NCBI RefSeq assembly: GCF_900239935.1
Contig: NZ_LT965928.1
Location: 802,174 to 866,173 of the forward strand
From: Pseudoalteromonas carrageenovora IAM 12662
Lineage (GTDB): Bacteria > Pseudomonadota > Gammaproteobacteria > Enterobacterales > Alteromonadaceae
Direction: 5' to 3'
Length of the DNA stretch: 64,000 bases
The stretch's first letter is position 1. Every line of letters starts with the position of its first letter. The notes beneath the pieces were generated by a model. The model did no database searches and had not been told where the DNA came from. It saw nothing but the letters and a program-made list of their open reading frames with translations. Shown here piece by piece: positions 9,355 to 17,791 of this stretch. A program made the position numbers and the translations under genes.

Positions 9355-9385
9355 ATAAAAAAAGGCCGTTGAGGCCTTTTTTTAT
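9355..9385. terminator. Bidirectional terminator between convergent genes
   Basis: AAAAAAAGGCC-GTTGA-GGCCTTTTTTT is symmetrical, with an A-run on one side and a T-run on the other. It can stop transcription from both the phosphoribosyltransferase gene and the convergent Crp/Fnr-type gene. Confidence 0.88.
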
Positions 9386-9403
9386 GAGAAAATTTTAAAC
9401 AAC

Positions 9404-10060
9404 TTAAAGTTGAGCAAAGCTATCAACATATTCGCTAAGTTTGGGAATGTCGACCGCCTGCAAACCATGAGTACTTCTTTGCACTAGATCTTTTTCAACG
9501 AGTTCAGTCACAACGCGTCTGTAAGCTCGCTCAGTGGTTGCAAAGCGTTCGGCTTCGGCATTCACTGTAGGGTAAGCTCTTAGAAGCGTAGGGTTGTTGT
9601 TCTCGGCTCTTAATAAGCAATCCTTAGCTATGTTGTAGCTCAGGGGTAGTAATAACTTATCTAAATTGATTTTTTGGTTTTCCTGAAACTTAGCCGCGAT
9701 AGTTTGTGCTGTGTATAAGCTAAGTTCTGGCTTTTCGAGTAGTAGTGCTCGCCAATGTCGTAATTCAATTAAGTTATAGGTTACGTCACTAAAACACGTA
9801 ACAGTATAAATACACGGGTTATTGTTAAGCGCTTCTATTTCGCCTATCAACGTATTGTTGCAATCCAATTGACCTAACAGCAGGCGGCGTCCGTTGCCTA
9901 CATCGTAACTAAACGACACAGTGCCACTGCGTACAAGCACAAGCTTGCTTAAAGGCTGATCTTGGTGGATCAGCACTTCTTTTTTTGATTGCTGATAACT
10001 ACTACCCGCAAAGGTAAGAAGTTGTTCAACAAGGTAACTAGAAAAATGGTATTGAAACAT
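9404..10060 (-). CDS. Crp/Fnr-family transcription regulator, YeiL-like
   Basis: The 218-residue protein has an N-terminal cyclic-nucleotide-binding-type beta barrel (about residues 15-115, with LVRSGTVSFSY and LIGEIEALNN), a long dimer helix, and a C-terminal winged-helix HTH (TTERAYRRVVTELVEKDLV). The layout and 219-residue length of E. coli YeiL make that the closest relative I can name. The ligand is unknown: the barrel lacks an obvious cAMP-binding phosphate cassette and the N-terminus lacks Fnr-type cysteines. The ATG at 10060 follows GAAGAG; a TTG one codon earlier is less likely. A perfect 12-bp palindrome lies just upstream. Confidence 0.85.
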   Translation of the reverse strand: MFQYHFSSYLVEQLLTFAGSSYQQSKKEVLIHQDQPLSKLVLVRSGTVSFSYDVGNGRRLLLGQLDCNNTLIGEIEALNNNPCIYTVTCFSDVTYNLIELRHWRALLLEKPELSLYTAQTIAAKFQENQKINLDKLLLPLSYNIAKDCLLRAENNNPTLLRAYPTVNAEAERFATTERAYRRVVTELVEKDLVQRSTHGLQAVDIPKLSEYVDSFAQL

Positions 10061-10073
10061 CAATATGCTCTTC

Positions 10074-10085
10074 GGACAATTGTCC
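10074..10085. promoter_or_regulatory. Perfect palindrome upstream of the Crp/Fnr-type gene
   Basis: GGACAATTGTCC is a perfect 12-bp palindrome whose edge is 13 bases from the ATG of the divergently placed regulator gene. An autoregulatory operator is the likeliest role; this is inferred from position and symmetry only. Confidence 0.4.
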
Positions 10086-10146
10086 TATTTATTACACCCT
10101 AATGACGTTAACATTAAAGCTCTAAGAATTTACGCTAACTTGCAAT

Positions 10147-10177
10147 TACATCTAGCCTTGCTAGATGTATTATTTTA
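10147..10177 (+). terminator. Orphan terminator-like hairpin
   Basis: A perfect 10-bp stem TACATCTAGC/GCTAGATGTA with a 3-base loop is followed by TTATTTTA. No recognised gene precedes it on the plus strand. The rest of the 279-base spacer (10061-10339) shows only the palindrome at 10074 and a weak inverted repeat GTTAGCA/TGCTAAC at 10296-10318. Confidence 0.45.
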
Positions 10178-10339
10178 CCTTCATTTCCCGTGTAATGATT
10201 TAGGAAGTTGTTGGCAACCACCAGCAAACTTTTTTGGGTTTTTATGCAAGTTAGCTTTTTTATTTAACACTTTGCAATACTTATAAGTGCCATAAGTTAG
10301 CAGTAATGTAATGCTAACCTAAAGCCTAGGAGAGAACAA

Positions 10340-10576
10340 TTGAGTTGGGAATATTTAGGTTATATTGCATCAGCTTTATTGGTTGCATCGTTAACAATGA
10401 CCGATGTAGTTAAACTGCGTTGGTATAATATGTTTGGCTGTATTGTTTTTACAGCTTATGGTGTGGCAATTAACGCCGTACCTGTCATTTTCACTAATGG
10501 CTTACTTGCGCTAGTAAACATGTATCATATTATTAAATTATATCGCCAGCCAAAAGTAGTTCAGGCAAAAAGCTAA
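10340..10576 (+). CDS. Small inner-membrane protein, TTG start
   Basis: The 78-residue protein is almost all hydrophobic, with three likely membrane helices (about residues 4-20, 28-45 and 48-65) and a short basic C-terminus. It begins at TTG, which is supported by a strong AGGAGAG site five bases upstream; there is no nearby in-frame ATG. It resembles YgjV-type small membrane proteins in organisation, but I cannot assign a function. It is monocistronic, with its own terminator. Confidence 0.7.
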   Translation: MSWEYLGYIASALLVASLTMTDVVKLRWYNMFGCIVFTAYGVAINAVPVIFTNGLLALVNMYHIIKLYRQPKVVQAKS

Positions 10577-10592
10577 ACTATTCGGTGGTACT

Positions 10593-10626
10593 AAAAAGGG
10601 TTAACGTGAGTTAACCCTTTTTTTGT
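10593..10626. terminator. Bidirectional terminator
   Basis: AAAAAGGGTTAAC-GTGA-GTTAACCCTTTTTTT is a perfect stem with A and T runs on both sides. It lies between the small membrane protein gene and the convergent amidohydrolase gene. Confidence 0.9.
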
Positions 10627-10627
10627 T

Positions 10628-12298
10628 TTATTTATCGTTAACTTCTTTTTTGTACTTAAGCTTACCGGCAACCCATGTTTGTAATACATGAGTGCTATAA
10701 ATTTCTTCAACGGGTACTTTAAAGTAGTCTTTGTCTATTAAAATAAAGTCAGCCCATTTACCTTTCTCTAAGCTGCCAACTTTAAACTCTTGATGTGCCG
10801 CATAAGCACCGCCTAGCGTGAACGCACGTAATGCATCTTCCCTATTAAGTACTTCACTTGCACGCCAGCCGTTTTCAGGCAATTTATTATGATCCATCCG
10901 TGTAATAGCTGAATACAGGCCATCAAATGGGTTTGCCAGTTCTACAGGATAATCAGACCCTGCAGCCACTACCGAACCTTGTTTTAAAAATGTTTGCCAA
11001 GCATAAGCACCGCTTAGTTGTTTGTCAGTTAAACGCTGCTCTGCCATGTGCATATCTGAAGTAGCATGAACAGGTTGCATAGATGGAATTATTTTCAATG
11101 CTTTGAAGCGAGGAATATCGTCAGGCTTTACAATTTGCGCGTGCTCTATTCGGTTTCGAAGAAGTATTCCGCCAGTTTTTTTAAATACATTTTGATAGGC
11201 ATCAAGAACTACCTTATTTGCTTTATCACCAATAGCGTGCGTATTTGCGCTAAAGCCGCTTTTAAAGCTTTGAGTAAAAATAGACTCGAGCTTTTGCTGT
11301 GTTTCAAGCATTAAACCATGATGACCTGATCTGTCTGCATATTCTTCAATAAGGGCAGCACCACGAGATCCTAATGCGCCATCGGCATATACTTTAACAC
11401 TACGAATTTCCATAAAGTCATTTTTGTCATGGTAGCGGCCTGCTTTTAGCATTTCTTCTAAATCTGGACTTGCACCGCTTAACATAGCCACAATTCTAAG
11501 TGGTAAATTACCTAAGTCGCCACGTTCTTTGTAAACTTGCCATGTGGTTTTATCAATACCTGCATCGTGTGTTGAGGTAATGCCTAAGCTTAATAAGTGC
11601 TTGCCGGCTGCATCTAGTGAATTACTAATATCTTCTTTTGAAGGAGCTGGCATATGTTTTGTAATTAGCGCTTCGGCTTTATCAACAAATATGCCAGTAG
11701 GATTGCCAAACTCATCTTTTATTATTTCACCGCCTTCAGGCGCTTCGGTTGTGGCGGTTATGCCTGCAAGTTCAAGCGCTTTACTATTTACCCAAATAGC
11801 GTGGCTGTCAACGCGTGAAAGTACAACAGGGCGGTCGTTAACTATTTTATCTAAGTCTTTGGCGCTTGGAAAGCGGGTATCGCTCCAAAGCTCTTGGTTC
11901 CAGCCTCGGCCTACAATCCAGCCTTGTTTATCTTTAGCAAACACTTTTAATTTTGAAGTAACGTCATCAACCGATTTTGTACCTCGTACATCTAATTGCG
12001 ATAAGTTGTCGCCAAGGCCAATTACATGGCCGTGCGCGTCAATCAAACCAGGTAGCAAGGTGTTGCCATGTGCATCAATTAGTTTCGCATTAGGGAAGCT
12101 ATTTTTAAGGGCATCTCCGCCTAGGTTTATTACCTTACCATTTTTAATAACAAGGGTAGAAAATTGCTGTACTTCACCTTTGTATAAAGGTGTGTAGCCG
12201 TTTGCGTTGTATATAACTTTGGTTTGAGCAATAGCGTGGCACGAATTAGCTAATATGGTTGCTAGTAGCAGTGGTTTTATCAATGTTTTGAGTTGCAT
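10628..12298 (-). CDS. Exported amidohydrolase, YtcJ-like (Amidohydro_3)
   Basis: This 556-residue metal-dependent hydrolase starts with a signal peptide ending near SCHAIAQ, so it is exported. The composite beta-sandwich and TIM barrel of the amidohydrolase superfamily is seen in GLIDAHGHVIG (metal-binding His pair), GRGWNQELW, STHDAG, VKVYADGALGSRGA, RIEHAQIV, GSDYPVE and a C-terminal GKWADFILID. These are typical of the YtcJ/Amidohydro_3 group, whose substrates are N-substituted amides or formamides. The exact substrate cannot be told. It has no operon partners. Confidence 0.88.
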   Translation of the reverse strand: MQLKTLIKPLLLATILANSCHAIAQTKVIYNANGYTPLYKGEVQQFSTLVIKNGKVINLGGDALKNSFPNAKLIDAHGNTLLPGLIDAHGHVIGLGDNLSQLDVRGTKSVDDVTSKLKVFAKDKQGWIVGRGWNQELWSDTRFPSAKDLDKIVNDRPVVLSRVDSHAIWVNSKALELAGITATTEAPEGGEIIKDEFGNPTGIFVDKAEALITKHMPAPSKEDISNSLDAAGKHLLSLGITSTHDAGIDKTTWQVYKERGDLGNLPLRIVAMLSGASPDLEEMLKAGRYHDKNDFMEIRSVKVYADGALGSRGAALIEEYADRSGHHGLMLETQQKLESIFTQSFKSGFSANTHAIGDKANKVVLDAYQNVFKKTGGILLRNRIEHAQIVKPDDIPRFKALKIIPSMQPVHATSDMHMAEQRLTDKQLSGAYAWQTFLKQGSVVAAGSDYPVELANPFDGLYSAITRMDHNKLPENGWRASEVLNREDALRAFTLGGAYAAHQEFKVGSLEKGKWADFILIDKDYFKVPVEEIYSTHVLQTWVAGKLKYKKEVNDK

Positions 12299-12460
12299 AA
12301 GGTATTATTTTTTATTGTTTGTGCGTTAACACTAGCAAACCAAAATTTATAATACCAATGTGAGAGGTGAGTAATACCATATTATTTTTTGGTTGCGTAT
12401 TAGGTAATTTATGTGAATACTACCTAGTATTAACGATTTATTAACGCATAAGGAGTTGCT

Positions 12461-12919
12461 ATGAAAGCTCTATACTTTATATTTCCAATGACTGCCTTAC
12501 TTAGTGCATGCAGTTCAACTACAGATTCTTCGGAAGATATATCTAAGCTTAATTATTTAGACTTATCTACTCCAGAATTACGTGATACAGAAAAAGAATA
12601 CTGGCTAAACAAAAAAAGGGTAGAGCCAATCTATCCGGCTAAAGCCGCTAAAAAAGGCATTACAGGGTGTGTCGAGCTTGTGACAGTCATTAATTCACAA
12701 GGTAAAGCGCAAGGTTATAAGGTCATTTCTTCATACCCAGAAGGTGTGTTTGATCAAAGCTCTCTTAAAGCTGTCAAGTTGTGGCGTTGGAAGGCTGCCC
12801 CTCAAAATACAAATAAGCAACCAGTACTAACAAATATTAGACTGGATTATTCACTCACGCCAAAGCCGACAGGCGAAGAGTATCTAAAAAATTGTCCTGC
12901 TCGTAAGTTTTATTACTAA
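12461..12919 (+). CDS. Lipoprotein with TonB C-terminal-type domain
   Basis: The 152-residue protein has a signal peptide with lipobox LLSACSS, a spacer, and a domain resembling the TonB C-terminus: RVEPIYPAKAAKKGITGCVELVTVINSQGKAQG, then SSLKAVKLWRWKAAP. Full TonB spans the periplasm and energises outer membrane receptors. This short protein lacks the N-terminal helix and the Pro-rich linker, so it cannot act as a normal TonB. Such lone domains are common in Alteromonadales and their role is unknown. It follows AAGGAG by seven bases. Confidence 0.8.
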   Translation: MKALYFIFPMTALLSACSSTTDSSEDISKLNYLDLSTPELRDTEKEYWLNKKRVEPIYPAKAAKKGITGCVELVTVINSQGKAQGYKVISSYPEGVFDQSSLKAVKLWRWKAAPQNTNKQPVLTNIRLDYSLTPKPTGEEYLKNCPARKFYY

Positions 12920-12969
12920 CCATAATAAATTTCAGGCTAGGCAATAACCTAGCCATAACTTTTGAATTA

Positions 12970-13206
12970 TTACTTACTTGCATATATGCCGTATTCGCTA
13001 AGTGAAAGTCGGCTGTCTTTGTCTTTATCGTAGCTTGCAAAACGTGACCATAAGGCGGGATCTATTGCAGTTTCTGCTCGAGATAAAAAGCCATTTTTGT
13101 TTCTATCTAATTTTTTAAATTGCTCTGCAATATTGTTGTTGGCTGCAAAGGTAGCTGCGCTAAAAATACTAAACGCGAAGAGCGCCATATAGCTTATGTT
13201 TTTCAT
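12970..13206 (-). CDS. Small secreted EF-hand protein 1
   Basis: A 78-residue protein has a signal peptide (cleavage near TFAAN) and two EF-hand loops, DRNKNGFLSRAE and DKDKDSRLSLSE, each with acidic or polar residues at positions 1, 3, 5 and 9 and Glu at 12. It should bind calcium in the periplasm or outside. The second loop has Ser rather than Gly at position 6. The start is the ATG at 13206, ten bases after the stop of the next EF-hand gene upstream, so the two are probably coupled. It is last of a four-gene cluster; the specific role is unknown. Confidence 0.85.
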   Translation of the reverse strand: MKNISYMALFAFSIFSAATFAANNNIAEQFKKLDRNKNGFLSRAETAIDPALWSRFASYDKDKDSRLSLSEYGIYASK

Positions 13207-13215
13207 ACAAATCAC

Positions 13216-13452
13216 TTAGTAGAGGTTATTGGTGAGATAATTTTTAAATTCGACTAACGAAATTTGGTTATCTTGGTTCTTGTCCCACATCACAAACGTG
13301 CTCAAAAGTTGCGGTTGAGGTTCAAGTTCATCTTGGGTTAGGTAGCCACTTTTATTGCTATCGAGATGATCAAAGCGTTGTTTTACATCAAGTGCAGCGG
13401 CATTAAAGCTAAAAAGCAAAAATAGGCTTGATACAAATGTAAGTATCTTCAT
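13216..13452 (-). CDS. Small secreted EF-hand protein 2
   Basis: A 78-residue paralogue of its neighbours, with a signal peptide ending near FNAAA and two EF-hand loops, DSNKSGYLTQDE and DKNQDNQISLVE. Both have the full set of calcium-coordinating positions, including Glu12. The ATG follows an AAGGAA site. It is separated by 174 bases from the next EF-hand gene upstream, so it may have its own promoter, and it is closely followed by EF-hand protein 1. Confidence 0.87.
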   Translation of the reverse strand: MKILTFVSSLFLLFSFNAAALDVKQRFDHLDSNKSGYLTQDELEPQPQLLSTFVMWDKNQDNQISLVEFKNYLTNNLY

Positions 13453-13626
13453 GGTATTCCTTCCAAAAGATGTGTTTAAAATGAGCTATTAAAATAGTGA
13501 AAAAGCACTTGCCGTAATTTAACTCCCAACATTAAATCCGTTTACACACTCCCTCAGGGATTATGGCAAATGCTTTTAATTCAACTTTACCTGTAACAAG
13601 CTTAAATAAAACTTAACTAAAGCGAG

Positions 13627-13854
13627 TTATGGCTTAAAACTTTCAAATTCCTTTTTTGAAATCTTTTCATCGTCATCTTCATCTAAATCAGAAAATTGTC
13701 TCATTACTTCTTTGTCTTGCTTTGCTTCAGCAAGTGTAATTTGTCCGTCCATGTCTTTATCTAAATGAGCAAAGCGAACATGCATTGGCGACGCCAATAC
13801 GGTTGCGCTAATGGCTAAAAACATTAACGAAAAAGCGGCTATAAGTTGTTTCAT
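13627..13854 (-). CDS. Small secreted EF-hand protein 3
   Basis: A 75-residue protein with a signal peptide (cleavage near VLASP) and two EF-hand loops, DKDMDGQITLAE and DEDDDEKISKKE. The second is extremely acidic, which suggests strong ion binding. The start is the ATG at 13854, eight bases after AAGGA; the GTG two codons upstream is less likely. It lies 23 bases downstream of EF-hand gene 4 and probably shares its transcript. Confidence 0.86.
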   Translation of the reverse strand: MKQLIAAFSLMFLAISATVLASPMHVRFAHLDKDMDGQITLAEAKQDKEVMRQFSDLDEDDDEKISKKEFESFKP

Positions 13855-13877
13855 AATCACATTCCTTATTTAATGAG

Positions 13878-14111
13878 TTATTGAATGAACTTTTTGAATT
13901 CGTTTAGCGACAACTGACCATCTTGGTTGGTGTCGATTTGCGAAAAATTCTCATGAAGCACTGCGTCTTCACCAGCTTCGGCTTCACTTAAAGTACCGTT
14001 GCTGTCTTTATCTAGTTCATTAAAAGTGGCTTGAACGTCCATTGCCAAGGCGCTTGCGCTTAAAAAGCCTAAAGCAGCTAATGATGAGATCACTAAAAAG
14101 CGGTTGTTCAT
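13878..14111 (-). CDS. Small secreted EF-hand protein 4
   Basis: A 77-residue protein with a signal peptide ending at ALA (ASALA-MDVQ) and two canonical EF-hand loops, DKDSNGTLSEAE and DTNQDGQLSLNE. It is first in the minus-strand EF-hand cluster, with an AAGGAA site before the ATG. All four proteins share the same architecture (signal peptide, then a single EF-hand pair) but differ in sequence, so they are old tandem duplicates. They could serve as periplasmic calcium buffers or sensors; that is inference. Confidence 0.87.
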   Translation of the reverse strand: MNNRFLVISSLAALGFLSASALAMDVQATFNELDKDSNGTLSEAEAGEDAVLHENFSQIDTNQDGQLSLNEFKKFIQ

Positions 14112-14424
14112 AATTATTTCCTTATTAAATAAATTTAGATTAGCTACTACAAAAACAATGCCAATATTTATTTTTGTTAATAATCAATTGCTTATTTGTT
14201 TTTTGATCTTAAGGTAAGAAATTTTTACAGAGCTTTGTGTGATTTTTGCAACACTTTTAACTGCATTGCTTTGTATGGCTACTATATCAATAGCTTACGT
14301 TGTTGCCATTTGGCAACAGTTAAGGCGTAATAGGGCTTGAACGTATTAAATATAATTACTGATTCAGCTAGTGTATAAGGTAAAAGCCTGATAATAGATA
14401 CTAAAAAGCAAAGGACTAAACACA
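14112..14424. other. Divergent spacer with a perfect dyad
   Basis: This 313-base spacer separates the EF-hand cluster from the glrK operon and must hold both promoters. The only clear structure is a perfect dyad TGTTGCCATTTGGCAACA (14301-14318), about 110 bases before glrK. It has no T-run, so an operator is more likely than a terminator. Confidence 0.4.
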
Positions 14425-15882
14425 ATGCCTGCAACTATGGCTAAAAAGTACCATGCATTACTTAATTGGCGCCCTAACTTAATCGGACAGTTTGTAATAA
14501 GTATGTTGTTATCTTTATTACCACTTTCGTTAGTGGTAATTGTGTTTTTAAATGCACTTAATAAACAACTCGCCGTTACTCAGCAAATAGTCAGTGACAA
14601 TTATCACGTTACCAAATCATTCAATACTTTAAAGCAAGAGCTCAATAGTTTAGAGCGTGCGACTCGGCAAAACTGGGTTTTAAAAAGTGAATCTCTTGAT
14701 AATCTAATTGTAGATAAATGGCAAACATCGCTGCAAAGTATTGATGAGTTAACCCAATTTAGCTCATCAGCCGATTACAACGCTAATTGGCAACGCTTAG
14801 CACACACCTTACAAACTGCTCATACTCAATTAGTAGAAGAAAAACAGCAGCAAGCAGATTTATTTTTACCTATTAGTGACTTAGTTGCAGAGCTGACCAT
14901 ATGGCTTCGCGACGTAAATGCAGAGCAAATAAAGAACAATCAAAATGAGCTTTCTTCATTGCAGTCTTCATTTATAAATTGGCTGGTGGCACTTATTCCG
15001 CTAACTCTAATTGTGGGCGGCGGTTTTTTATGGCGTATTAGTAAGCGCCTTAAAGGCTTAACTTCAGTAATCGATAAATTAGGGCAAGGGCATTGGCAGC
15101 AAAAAATAGCCGTTCATGGCTCAGCAGAGTTAGTTGAACTTGGTAATAAGCTGCAGTGGGTGCAAGAGCAGCTGCATGTACTTGAACAGCAAAAAGACAC
15201 TTTTTTACGCCATGTAACACATGAGCTAAAAACACCGCTTGCTTCAATGGTCGAAGGAACTGACCTTTTAAGTGATGAAATTGTCGGCCCTATAACCGAC
15301 GAGCAAAAAGCAGTACTTGAACTGATTAGTCAGTCAATGGTGCGTCTGCGAACCATGATTGATAGCCTACTTAGTTACAATGCAATTCGTACCAGCAAAG
15401 ATAGTTTAAGTGAAGTAGAGTTTAGCTATTTAATTAACAAAATTAATAGTCATTTTGAACATCGTTTAAGTGCCCGAAATCAAGCACTTCAGTGGCAAAA
15501 TAACTTACCAAATAAACCGCTTGCTTTGCCTAGTGAATTAATAGAAATGATTTTAATACAGCTTATTTCAAATGGCTTAAAGTTTTCAGAGCAAGGGCAG
15601 CACGTAGCTATAGATTTAGCGCTTGAGCAAAGCCAGCTAAATATAAAAGTGATAGACCATGGCTGCGGTATTAAAGAGCAAGAAAAAACACAGATTTTCG
15701 GCGCATTTTACCAAGGTAAACATAATAAAGATGTTACGCTGCAAGGCAGTGGCTTAGGTTTAACCATAGTTAAAGAGTCAGTAGAGCAGTTAAGGGGTAA
15801 ATTAAGCGTTGAGCATAATGAGCCTCATGGTTGCCAATTTTTAATAAAAATTCCCATAACAATAAATCAAGGAGTTAACTAG
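14425..15882 (+). CDS. glrK: Sensor histidine kinase GlrK/QseE
   Basis: GlrK is an inner-membrane sensor kinase for envelope stress that phosphorylates GlrR. The 485-residue protein has a first membrane helix at about 23-45, a helical periplasmic domain, a second membrane helix at about 188-208, a HAMP linker, a HisKA site HVTHELKTPLAS with phospho-His266, and a HATPase domain with DHGCGI and GSGLGLTIV. The start follows AAGGA by nine bases. qseG and glrR follow with gaps of one and two bases, the enterobacterial order glrK-qseG-glrR, which supports the name. Confidence 0.93.
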   Translation: MPATMAKKYHALLNWRPNLIGQFVISMLLSLLPLSLVVIVFLNALNKQLAVTQQIVSDNYHVTKSFNTLKQELNSLERATRQNWVLKSESLDNLIVDKWQTSLQSIDELTQFSSSADYNANWQRLAHTLQTAHTQLVEEKQQQADLFLPISDLVAELTIWLRDVNAEQIKNNQNELSSLQSSFINWLVALIPLTLIVGGGFLWRISKRLKGLTSVIDKLGQGHWQQKIAVHGSAELVELGNKLQWVQEQLHVLEQQKDTFLRHVTHELKTPLASMVEGTDLLSDEIVGPITDEQKAVLELISQSMVRLRTMIDSLLSYNAIRTSKDSLSEVEFSYLINKINSHFEHRLSARNQALQWQNNLPNKPLALPSELIEMILIQLISNGLKFSEQGQHVAIDLALEQSQLNIKVIDHGCGIKEQEKTQIFGAFYQGKHNKDVTLQGSGLGLTIVKESVEQLRGKLSVEHNEPHGCQFLIKIPITINQGVN

Positions 15883-15883
15883 C

Positions 15884-16432
15884 ATGCGCTCGCGTTTAAT
15901 GGCTATTTTATGTGTGCTGAGCAGTACTATTATTTTATCTGGGTGTGAAACAAATAACGCACAACAACAAAGTGTGGTGTCCTCGCCTGCGCCAGTAGTT
16001 GATACCACCACAACAACAAAAAATAAAAGCACACTGCCTAGCCCAAAAGCACGCCCTAAAAGCGAACCAACCTATCCACCTGCAGAGCAAGTTATTGCTT
16101 GGCATGCTAATCAATGTGGCGGATTTAAAGTTGCGCCGGTTAAGCAAGCTTACTTAGGTGAGACAGAACTTAAACACTTTTTTAAATACATGTGCTTAAA
16201 CGTAAATACTGATCCTAATGCGGTTATGAGTAAATTACTAAAGCTCGATTTAGCTTACTTTTGGCCTGACGATATAAAGCAATATTTATGGCTGCAAAAG
16301 CAGCAAGTAACAATGCAAATAAATGCTAAAAAAGAGCAACAAGCACTAAATGATAAAATGCAAGAAACCCTCTCGTCATTAGCAACTATAGAGCAGCAAC
16401 TTTTATTGCGCGAAGATACCAAGGAGCAGTAA
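15884..16432 (+). CDS. qseG: QseG-like lipoprotein of the GlrK/GlrR operon
   Basis: The 182-residue protein has a signal peptide and lipobox ILSGCE, then a Thr/Ser/Pro-rich linker and a helical C-terminal domain with two conserved-looking cysteines (NQCGGFK and KYMCLN). In enterobacteria QseG is an outer-membrane lipoprotein that contacts and activates the kinase QseE/GlrK. Sequence similarity is weak, and the call rests mainly on its position between glrK and glrR, with one- and two-base gaps, and its lipoprotein nature. Confidence 0.7.
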   Translation: MRSRLMAILCVLSSTIILSGCETNNAQQQSVVSSPAPVVDTTTTTKNKSTLPSPKARPKSEPTYPPAEQVIAWHANQCGGFKVAPVKQAYLGETELKHFFKYMCLNVNTDPNAVMSKLLKLDLAYFWPDDIKQYLWLQKQQVTMQINAKKEQQALNDKMQETLSSLATIEQQLLLREDTKEQ

Positions 16433-16434
16433 TT

Positions 16435-17781
16435 ATGGCCGAACAAAAGCCGCAAGGCGCAAAAGTATTATTAGTTGATGACGACGCCAGCTTATTAAAA
16501 TTACTGGCTATTCGTATCGAGTCTAAAGGCTATGAAGTAACTACTTGCGAAAGTGGTATTACGGCACTGCAAATACTCAAAAACCAAGTGTTTGATGCGG
16601 TAATAACCGACTTGCGCATGGATGAAATGGATGGCATGACACTACATCGCCAACTGCAAAGCCGCTACCCAGCATTGCCCGTTATTATGATGACAGCTCA
16701 TGGCTCTATTCCTGATGCGGTTGAAGCCACTAAACAAGGTATTTTTGCTTTTATAACAAAACCAGTAGATAAAGACGAGCTATTCGACAGCCTTGCAAAA
16801 GCTATAGAAATACATGGCGTTAACGCCGATGAAGTTATTCCAAAAAGTAATATTGTGACACGCAGCGGGGCTATGCTGCATTTGCTTGAGCAAGTAAAAT
16901 TACTTGGGCCAACACAAGTTAATGTGCTGATCTCTGGTGCAAGCGGTACAGGTAAAGAGCTACTTGCACAGGCGATTCACCAACATAGTCATGTAAGCGA
17001 AGGGCCATTTGTGGCTATTAACTGCGGCGCTGTACCAGGGGAACTTTTAGAGTCTGAATTATTTGGCCATAAAAAAGGCTCATTTACAGGCGCTGTGAAA
17101 GATCACCAAGGTTTGTTTCAACAAGCGCAGGGCGGCACGTTATTTTTAGATGAAATTGGTGATATGCCACTTAACTTACAAGTTAAGTTACTGCGAGTAC
17201 TTCAAGAAAAAACCATTCGGCCGGTGGGTTTTCAAGAAGAAATTCCTATTGATGTGCGAATCGTGTCTGCAACTCATAAAAACTTACCGGATGCGATTTT
17301 AAATCAGCAATTTAGGGAAGATTTATATTATCGCTTAAATGTTGTTAACTTAAAACTACCGCCACTTTATGAGCGCCGTGAAGACATAAGCTTACTTGCA
17401 CAGCATTTTAGCGCAAGTATTGCCAAACGTATGAATCAAAGCGAAAAACGTTTTGCAAGCGATGCCATGCATGCACTTGTACGCTTCGATTGGCCAGGTA
17501 ATATTCGCCAATTGCAAAACGTAGTAGAGCAAGTTGTTGCATTAACGCCAAGCGAAGTAATATCAGAACATTTAGTGTTGGCAGCCCTTAATAGTAACGA
17601 AAAAAATGTAGAGCCGTTATCACTTAACGACGCTAAAAAAGAGTTTGAACGCGACTACGTAATCAATACTTTAAAAATGGCCGGTGGCAATGTAGCCGAA
17701 GGCGCAAAGCTTGCTAAACGTAACCGTTCAGACTTTTATAAACTGATTAAAAAACACAATATTGATGTAGATAATTTATAA
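16435..17781 (+). CDS. glrR: Sigma-54-dependent response regulator GlrR/QseF
   Basis: GlrR activates sigma-54 promoters after phosphorylation by GlrK; in E. coli it drives the sRNA GlmY and rpoE. The 448-residue protein has a receiver domain (phospho-Asp59 in VITDLRMDEMDGM), an AAA+ domain with Walker A GASGTGKE, the sigma-54 contact loop GSFTGA (residues 215-220) in place of the commoner GAFTGA, GGTLFLDEIGD, and a Fis-type HTH at the C-terminus (AEGAKLAKRNRSDFYKL). The DLRMDEMDGM segment and the AHGSIPDAVEAT motif match GlrR closely. The target sRNA is not in this window. Confidence 0.95.
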   Translation: MAEQKPQGAKVLLVDDDASLLKLLAIRIESKGYEVTTCESGITALQILKNQVFDAVITDLRMDEMDGMTLHRQLQSRYPALPVIMMTAHGSIPDAVEATKQGIFAFITKPVDKDELFDSLAKAIEIHGVNADEVIPKSNIVTRSGAMLHLLEQVKLLGPTQVNVLISGASGTGKELLAQAIHQHSHVSEGPFVAINCGAVPGELLESELFGHKKGSFTGAVKDHQGLFQQAQGGTLFLDEIGDMPLNLQVKLLRVLQEKTIRPVGFQEEIPIDVRIVSATHKNLPDAILNQQFREDLYYRLNVVNLKLPPLYERREDISLLAQHFSASIAKRMNQSEKRFASDAMHALVRFDWPGNIRQLQNVVEQVVALTPSEVISEHLVLAALNSNEKNVEPLSLNDAKKEFERDYVINTLKMAGGNVAEGAKLAKRNRSDFYKLIKKHNIDVDNL

Positions 17782-17791
17782 AGGTAAGCAA

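Noticed and set aside
10065..10286. 73-codon plus-strand frame in the spacer after the Crp/Fnr-type gene
   Set aside because: It has no ribosome site, spans the orphan terminator hairpin, and its composition (many Leu/Phe/Cys) is unlike a real soluble or membrane protein.
11544..12197. 217-codon plus-strand frame inside the amidohydrolase gene
   Set aside because: It lies antisense to a clear gene, is rich in Ser and Pro, and has no recognisable domain.
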